Shown here in pieces: positions 11,749 to 15,747 of a stretch of DNA of 15,747 bases. The notes beneath the pieces are model-generated. The model was not told the DNA's origin, searched no databases, and saw nothing but the letters and a program-made list of their open reading frames with translations. This DNA is from Prevotellamassilia sp. (GTDB lineage: Bacteria; Bacteroidota; Bacteroidia; Bacteroidales; Bacteroidaceae), in contig VSQE01000059.1 in the NCBI GenBank assembly GCA_009775705.1, positions 1 to 15,747 on the forward strand. Reading direction: 5' to 3'. The translations under genes and the position numbers were made by a program. Each line of letters starts with the position of its first letter. Position 1 is the stretch's first letter.

Positions 11749-11826
11749 TGTTAATTAACTTACTTTTGGATTTCGTGCTGAGGGATTTTTTTGGGATCTC
11801 TGTATGTTCGGGCATTTGCCGGTGTT

Positions 11827-12579
11827 TCACCCTTGCCAGATTTCCCATGCCGCGATGGCTTGAAGATGCAGCATTTCCAGTCCGTTCTTGGTGATGGCTC
11901 CCTGTTGTGCTCCCCGACGGAGGAACTCGGTTTCACGCGGATTGTAGATAAGATCGTAGAGCAGATGGCTGGAGCCGATTTCTTCGTAAGGAAGGGCTGG
12001 AGCCTCGTCAGTGTGCGGATGCATGCCTATAGGAGTGCAGTTCACGATGACGGTGTTTTCTTCCATCTTTTCCGGAGTCAGTTCGTTGTAGGTGAGTGTG
12101 CCGTACGGTTCTCCGTTGCGGTGAGTCCGGCTTACGAACGTCGGGGTTATGCCGAGGCGGCGCAGGCCGAAATCCACTGCCCGCGAAGCACCTCCCGTAC
12201 CGAGAATGAGGGCGCGTTTGTGGCCGGGGCCGAGCAGAGGGCAAATGGACCGGCTGAAGCCGATGACGTCCGTGTTGTGGCCTTCCGTGAGGACGATGCC
12301 ACCCTCGTGGCGTATGCGGATTACGTTTACGGCTCCGATTTTCCCAGCCTCTTCGCTGAGGGTGTCGAGTAGCGGCAGTACGGCCTGTTTGTACGGAATG
12401 GTTACGTTCAGTCCGTGCAGGTCGGGATGTTCCCTGATGATTTCGGGCAGTTGGCCGATGGTCGGTATCTCGAAATTCAGATAGCGGGCCGCAATGCCTT
12501 CACGCTCGAATTTTTCGGTGAAGAAGCGGACCGAAAAACTGTGTCCCAACGGGAATCCGATAAGTCCGTATAAGTTCAT
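11827..12579 (-). CDS. aroE: Shikimate dehydrogenase
   Basis: Reduces 3-dehydroshikimate to shikimate with NADPH in the pathway to aromatic amino acids and chorismate, the latter also being the menaquinone precursor. The 250-residue product shows GHSFSVRFF (shikimate-binding serines), NVTIPYK with catalytic K64, NTD with catalytic D104, the nucleotide-binding GTGGASRA (127-134), the NCTPIGM segment, and a C-terminal NGLEMLHLQA. It is slightly shorter than the E. coli enzyme (272) but normal for Bacteroidota. The start ATG at 12579 lies 29 bp after the menG/ubiE stop on the same strand, so the two are probably one operon. Confidence 0.96.
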   Translation of the reverse strand: MNLYGLIGFPLGHSFSVRFFTEKFEREGIAARYLNFEIPTIGQLPEIIREHPDLHGLNVTIPYKQAVLPLLDTLSEEAGKIGAVNVIRIRHEGGIVLTEGHNTDVIGFSRSICPLLGPGHKRALILGTGGASRAVDFGLRRLGITPTFVSRTHRNGEPYGTLTYNELTPEKMEENTVIVNCTPIGMHPHTDEAPALPYEEIGSSHLLYDLIYNPRETEFLRRGAQQGAITKNGLEMLHLQAIAAWEIWQG

Positions 12580-12608
12580 GACTGTCTGTGTTTTTTTGTG
12601 CCTTTTTT

Positions 12609-13352
12609 CTATTTGGTGGCCGTGTAGAGTGTGCTTAGTCCGAAAGTGAAGCGGTGGAACGCCACGTCCTTGAATCCGGCATTGCGCAGGATTTCCTGCA
12701 TCCGTTCGCCTTGTGGGAACACTTCCATTGTTGCCGGCAGGTAGGTGTAGGCTTTGCTGTCGCGCGAGATGATGCGCCCCAGAGTGGGCATCAGCACGTG
12801 GGAGTAGAACCCGAAAAGTTGCTTCATGGGGAAACGTGTGGGGGCTGTCAGCTCAATGATGACCAGCCGGCCTCCGGGGCGCATGACTCTGAGCATCTCC
12901 CGCAGGCCGCAGTCCAGATTCTCGAAGTTGCGTATGCCATAGGCCACTGTGACTGCGTCAAATGTGTCGGAGGGGAGCGTCAGGCTCATGCAATCTTCTT
13001 TCCGGAAGGTGATGGTTCCGGTGAGGCCCGCTTTTTCCACCTTGCAGCGTCCTACGGATAGCATGCCTTCGGACAAGTCTGTGCCCAACAGGCTTACGGG
13101 ATGTAGCCGCCGTGCGGCCATCAGGGCGAAATCGCCCGTTCCGGTGGCTACGTCCAGGATGTGTTGCGGGGAATAGGGGCGCAGCGAGTCTATGGCGGCG
13201 CGGCGCCACCGACGGTCTATGCCGAATGACAGAAGATGGTTCAGCAGGTCATAGCAGTGGGCGATGCTGTCGAACATGCGTTCCACCTGCTGGCCTTTCG
13301 ATTCTTCATCGTTATACGGCTTGATGTTTTCTTGTCTGTATTTGTGAGTCAC
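12609..13352 (-). CDS. menG: Demethylmenaquinone methyltransferase (MenG/UbiE)
   Basis: SAM-dependent C-methylation of demethylmenaquinone, the last step of menaquinone synthesis. The 247-residue product has the UbiE N-terminal signature VERMFDSIAHCYDLLNHLLSFGIDRRWRR, SAM motif I DVATGTGD (67-74), and the UbiE motif RNFENLDCGLREMLRVMRPGG (141-161). The start is GTG at 13352: an in-frame stop lies 21 nt upstream with no ATG between, and the next methionine (M26) would remove part of the signature. Because this phylum makes menaquinone rather than ubiquinone, menG is the apt name. It is followed closely by aroE, and menC-menE is encoded about 4.4 kb away in the same window. Confidence 0.95.
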   Translation of the reverse strand: MTHKYRQENIKPYNDEESKGQQVERMFDSIAHCYDLLNHLLSFGIDRRWRRAAIDSLRPYSPQHILDVATGTGDFALMAARRLHPVSLLGTDLSEGMLSVGRCKVEKAGLTGTITFRKEDCMSLTLPSDTFDAVTVAYGIRNFENLDCGLREMLRVMRPGGRLVIIELTAPTRFPMKQLFGFYSHVLMPTLGRIISRDSKAYTYLPATMEVFPQGERMQEILRNAGFKDVAFHRFTFGLSTLYTATK

Positions 13353-13380
13353 GTTGTGGTCTGTATTTTTCTAATGTCTG

Positions 13381-13388
13381 CAAAAGTA
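13381..13388 (-). promoter_or_regulatory. Possible -7 element for menG-aroE
   Basis: The minus strand reads TACTTTTG, matching TAnnTTTG, 28 bp upstream of the GTG start. No TTTG is seen at the -33 position. Confidence 0.45.
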
Positions 13389-13590
13389 CGCAGAAAAAAC
13401 GAGATATGGAAGAAGCCTTTTGGGGATGTCCGGATGAGGAGAGGGGAAACATGCTGTATTTGTTGGGTACAAAGTCGCATGAAGAAAGCGAAGTTTCCCT
13501 TTTTTCTATCCGTTGTGGAATTTCATAGTTCTGCCTCGAATCGGGAAAAGATGCCGAAAAGAATGGCCGGGAACTTATTCTATAATCTCT

Positions 13591-13624
13591 TTTGGGGCTT
13601 TTCGAAGTTTTTTTCATATTTTTG
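13591..13624 (+). promoter_or_regulatory. Probable promoter for rlmN (and pdxA)
   Basis: TTTG (13591-13594) and TATTTTTG (13617-13624), with a 22-bp spacer, slightly longer than ideal. The inferred start near 13630 leaves about 20-35 nt of leader, depending on which ATG is used. Confidence 0.6.
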
Positions 13625-13648
13625 TATCTCTAAAAATAATGACATTGA

Positions 13649-14752
13649 ATGAAAATGTTGCAGGATATGGAAAGCACGGAGCCGGCCGATGTATTGCTCG
13701 GAAAGAATCCGGAGGAACTGACGGCAATTTCCGTGGAGGCCGGACTGCCCCGTTTTTCCGGAAAACAACTGGCCCGATGGCTGTATGTGACCGGTGCGGC
13801 CCGGTGGGATGAAATGACCAATCTGTCGAAGGCGGGAAGGCAAAGTCTGGCCTGCCGGTATCGGATCGGAAGGAAAGAACCGGTCGGCGTGATGCGGTCG
13901 AAGGACGGAACGGCCAAATATCTCTTTGAGACGGAAGACGGCCATTATGTTGAGACGGTGTTTATTCCGGACGGCGAACGCGCAACGGTATGTGTGTCCT
14001 GTCAGGTGGGGTGCAAAATGGGGTGCCGTTTTTGCATGACGGGCCGGCAGGGTTATGTTGCTTCGCTCGGTGTCGGCGACATCCTGAACCAGATATATTC
14101 CTTGCCCGAGCGGGAGCGGCTGACGAACATTGTGTTCATGGGCCAGGGCGAACCGCTGGACAACTGGGAGAATGTGAATCGGGCGACGGAAGTGCTGACC
14201 TCCGGTTGGGGGTTGGCGTGGAGTCCGCGACGCATCACGATCTCTACGGTGGGAGTGCGCAGGGGACTGCGACGGTTGTTGGAAGAAAATCCGTGTAATG
14301 TGGCAATCAGTCTGCACCACCCCTTGCACAGCGGGCGCATGGAACTGATGCCGGCGGAAAAGGCTTTTCCGATCAGCGAGATGGTGGAGGTCCTGCGCGA
14401 ATATGATTTTGCACGGCGGGGGCCGCGCAATGCCGAAGTGCCGAAACAGCGCAGGCTCACCTTTGAATATATCGTTTTTGACGGAGTAAACGATTCCCGC
14501 TCTGATGCCGCTGCTTTGGTTGACTTGTTGCGAGGGCTGGATTGCCGGATCAACCTGATCCGTTTCCATTCCATTCCGGAAACCCCTCTCCGTGGGGTGG
14601 ACGAGAAACGCATGGTTGCTTTCAGGGATTATCTGACGGAACATGGCGTTTTTACCACAATACGGGCCTCGCGTGGCGAAGACATCATGGCAGCTTGTGG
14701 CCTGTTGTCGACAGCGGGAAGGGAAGCCTGTCAGGAGGAGGAATACAAATGA
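13649..14752 (+). CDS. rlmN: Dual-specificity 23S rRNA/tRNA adenine-C2 methyltransferase
   Basis: Radical SAM enzyme that methylates C2 of A2503 in 23S rRNA and, in E. coli, A37 in some tRNAs. The 367-residue product has an N-terminal RNA-binding domain (GLPRFSGKQLARWLY, EMTNLSKAGR), the cluster motif CKMGCRFC (Cys122, Cys126, Cys129) followed by MTG, GQGEPLDNWENV for SAM binding, and the C-terminal ASRGEDIMAACG with the mechanistic Cys350. The essential second cysteine and asparagine-containing segments fit RlmN rather than Cfr. Three in-frame ATGs (13649, 13655, 13667) are possible. Relatives usually begin close to LLGKNPEEL, so 13667 is also credible. pdxA follows after 42 bp. Confidence 0.95.
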   Translation: MKMLQDMESTEPADVLLGKNPEELTAISVEAGLPRFSGKQLARWLYVTGAARWDEMTNLSKAGRQSLACRYRIGRKEPVGVMRSKDGTAKYLFETEDGHYVETVFIPDGERATVCVSCQVGCKMGCRFCMTGRQGYVASLGVGDILNQIYSLPERERLTNIVFMGQGEPLDNWENVNRATEVLTSGWGLAWSPRRITISTVGVRRGLRRLLEENPCNVAISLHHPLHSGRMELMPAEKAFPISEMVEVLREYDFARRGPRNAEVPKQRRLTFEYIVFDGVNDSRSDAAALVDLLRGLDCRINLIRFHSIPETPLRGVDEKRMVAFRDYLTEHGVFTTIRASRGEDIMAACGLLSTAGREACQEEEYK

Positions 14753-14794
14753 AGTTTTTTTTGACATCAGCGAATACTAAAAATAATTTGATAT

Positions 14795-15747
14795 ATGACT
14801 ACAGATACAGAAAATAAAAACAACGGTCTCGCAGAGGTCCCGGCCGAAGGAGGTGCCCGCTCTTTACGCTTGCTGAAAGTGGGGTTGACGCACGGTGATA
14901 CGAATGGCATAGGCTATGAGCTCATCATGAAGACTTTTGCCGAAAGCTCCATGATGGAGATCTGTGTGCCTGTTGTTTACGGATCGCCCAAAATTGCGGC
15001 CTATCACCGTAAGGTTTTGGATATGAATGTGAACTTTCACAATATCGCATCGGCCAGTGAGGCCGAAGAAGGCATGCTGAACTTGCTGGATTGTTGTGAG
15101 GACGAGGTGAAAGTGACGCTGGGACAACCGGATGCCGAAGGCGGCCGTGCGGCCTTGTCGGCTTTGGAAAGGGCTGTGGAGGACTTGAAAGCCGGCCGCA
15201 TAGACGTGTTGGTGACAGCTCCGGTGAACAAAGCTACCATCCAGTGTGACGACTTTCGCTTTTCCGGTCATACCGAATACCTTTCCAACCGTTTGGGAGG
15301 AGAAGGGGACGAGCCGTTGATGATCTTGTCAAACGATAGGATGAAGGTGGCATTGGTGACGACGCATCAGCCTCTTTCGCAGGTGGCGGAGAGCATTACC
15401 GGCGAGCAAGTGGAACGGAAAATCCGTCTTTTTAACCGCAGTCTGCGCCATGATTTTCTGCTTTCGGCCCCTCGTATAGCCGTGCTTGCCCTGAATCCCC
15501 ATGCGGGAGATGCGGGACTGCTGGGTACGGAAGAGAAGGATTGCATCGCTCCGGCCGTACAGGCTGCTTTCGATTCCGGCATACAATGTTTCGGCCCGTA
15601 TCCGGCGGACGGATTTTTCGGGGCCGGGCATTACCGGCATTTTGACGGGGTTCTGGCCATGTATCATGACCAGGGACTGGTGCCTTTCAAGGCGCTCTCG
15701 ATGGACGACGGCGTGAACTTCACCGCCGGACTGCCTTATGTACGTAC
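14795..15747 (+). CDS. pdxA: 4-hydroxythreonine-4-phosphate dehydrogenase, 5' part (runs off window end)
   Basis: Oxidises 4-phosphohydroxy-threonine in the DXP-dependent route to pyridoxal phosphate. The 317 residues present cover most of the enzyme. Seen: GLTHGDTNGIGYE near the start (the Bacteroidota form of GDPAGIGPE), TAPVNKATI, the metal-ligand histidines in SGHTEYL, TTHQPL and MYHDQGL, LNPHAGDAGLLGTEE, and the final GVNFTAGLPYVRT before the edge. The start ATG 14795 gives about 27 residues ahead of the conserved core, roughly 20 more than usual. No other ATG lies between, though a TTG at 14870 would fit the usual length. The frame is open at 15747, so the C-terminus is missing. It is probably co-transcribed with rlmN. 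Confidence 0.95.
   Translation, partial: MTTDTENKNNGLAEVPAEGGARSLRLLKVGLTHGDTNGIGYELIMKTFAESSMMEICVPVVYGSPKIAAYHRKVLDMNVNFHNIASASEAEEGMLNLLDCCEDEVKVTLGQPDAEGGRAALSALERAVEDLKAGRIDVLVTAPVNKATIQCDDFRFSGHTEYLSNRLGGEGDEPLMILSNDRMKVALVTTHQPLSQVAESITGEQVERKIRLFNRSLRHDFLLSAPRIAVLALNPHAGDAGLLGTEEKDCIAPAVQAAFDSGIQCFGPYPADGFFGAGHYRHFDGVLAMYHDQGLVPFKALSMDDGVNFTAGLPYVR

Larger units (their letters stand above)
11338..11826. other. Gene-free 489-bp gap with several structured elements
   Basis: No open frame here looks real. Seen: a perfect 18-bp hairpin (11377-11419), a short direct repeat CGGATGTCGG (two copies 14 bp apart, about 11429-11452), a T-rich stretch near 11506-11524, a two-part hairpin (11592-11644), a terminator-like hairpin (11665-11691), and a consensus minus-strand promoter (11717-11748). 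The gap could simply hold two converging 3' regions, but the promoter is unexplained. Confidence 0.6.
13353..13648. other. Divergent intergenic region between menG and rlmN
   Basis: Apart from a -7-like element for menG (13381-13388, minus) and a promoter for rlmN (13591-13624, plus), I see nothing structured here. The short open frames do not look like genes. Confidence 0.6.

Noticed and set aside
11791..12372. Plus-strand open frame of 193 codons opposite aroE
   Set aside because: aroE on the other strand has all catalytic motifs and full length; this frame has no family features.
13580..14767. Long minus-strand open frame (395 codons) opposite rlmN
   Set aside because: Fully antisense to rlmN, no domain, and low-complexity His/Arg/Gln-rich composition typical of shadow frames.
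14760..14790. Promoter-like TTTG and TAATTTG 20 bp apart upstream of pdxA
   Set aside because: The -7 element lacks one base of TAnnTTTG, and transcription would begin at or after the pdxA start codon.

Overview
The window is chromosomal DNA from a member of the Bacteroidota, most likely the order Bacteroidales. Four things point there: promoters of the TTTG / 19-20 bp / TAnnTTTG type ahead of several genes, weak or absent Shine-Dalgarno sequences, protein families typical of the group (short-form MenE, SPOR lipoprotein, a sorting-tail-like mini-protein, an NPFxVPexYF-type membrane partner of a sigma factor), and a compact SRP RNA with a UGAC-type apical loop. The genus cannot be fixed from this stretch. 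I see no prophage, insertion sequence, CRISPR array or integron, and most of the window is housekeeping DNA.

Layout, left to right. (1) 1-3752, plus strand: the 3' end of a thiamine-phosphate-synthase-type gene, prs (PRPP synthetase) with a strong terminator, a small unrecognised gene, and a YgiQ-type radical SAM gene. (2) 3777-6135, plus strand: a two-helix zinc-ribbon membrane protein, a secreted protein that is almost only a sorting-tail-like domain, then an ECF sigma factor, a single-pass membrane protein and a Spy/CpxP-like exported protein, the last three tightly linked. (3) 6074-8212, minus strand: one open frame joining MenC and MenE (two steps of menaquinone synthesis), overlapping its convergent neighbour. 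(4) 8328-8588, plus strand: one promoter, the SRP RNA gene (ffs), tRNA-Thr(UGU) and one terminator. (5) 8675-9556: an S4-domain pseudouridine synthase. (6) 9591-10549, minus strand: ytxH-like, holin-superfamily and small basic protein genes. (7) 10822-11337: a SPOR-domain lipoprotein, followed by 489 bp with no gene but several hairpins and one minus-strand promoter. (8) 11827-13352, minus strand: menG/ubiE then aroE. (9) 13649 to the end, plus strand: rlmN, then pdxA, cut by the window edge.

Menaquinone synthesis recurs: MenC and MenE make and activate o-succinylbenzoate, and MenG performs the last C-methylation. A second theme is the cell envelope: sigma factor with membrane partner and exported Spy-like protein, SPOR lipoprotein, and the YtxH/holin-like pair. 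A third is RNA modification and translation: RlmN, RluA-type synthase, SRP RNA and tRNA-Thr.

The observations most worth a second look are the MenC-MenE fusion, the SRP RNA abutting a tRNA so that one RNase P cut could finish both, the terminator hairpin just ahead of the sigma-factor start codon, and the unexplained structured gap at 11338-11826. None of these is proof of a new system; each can be tested.
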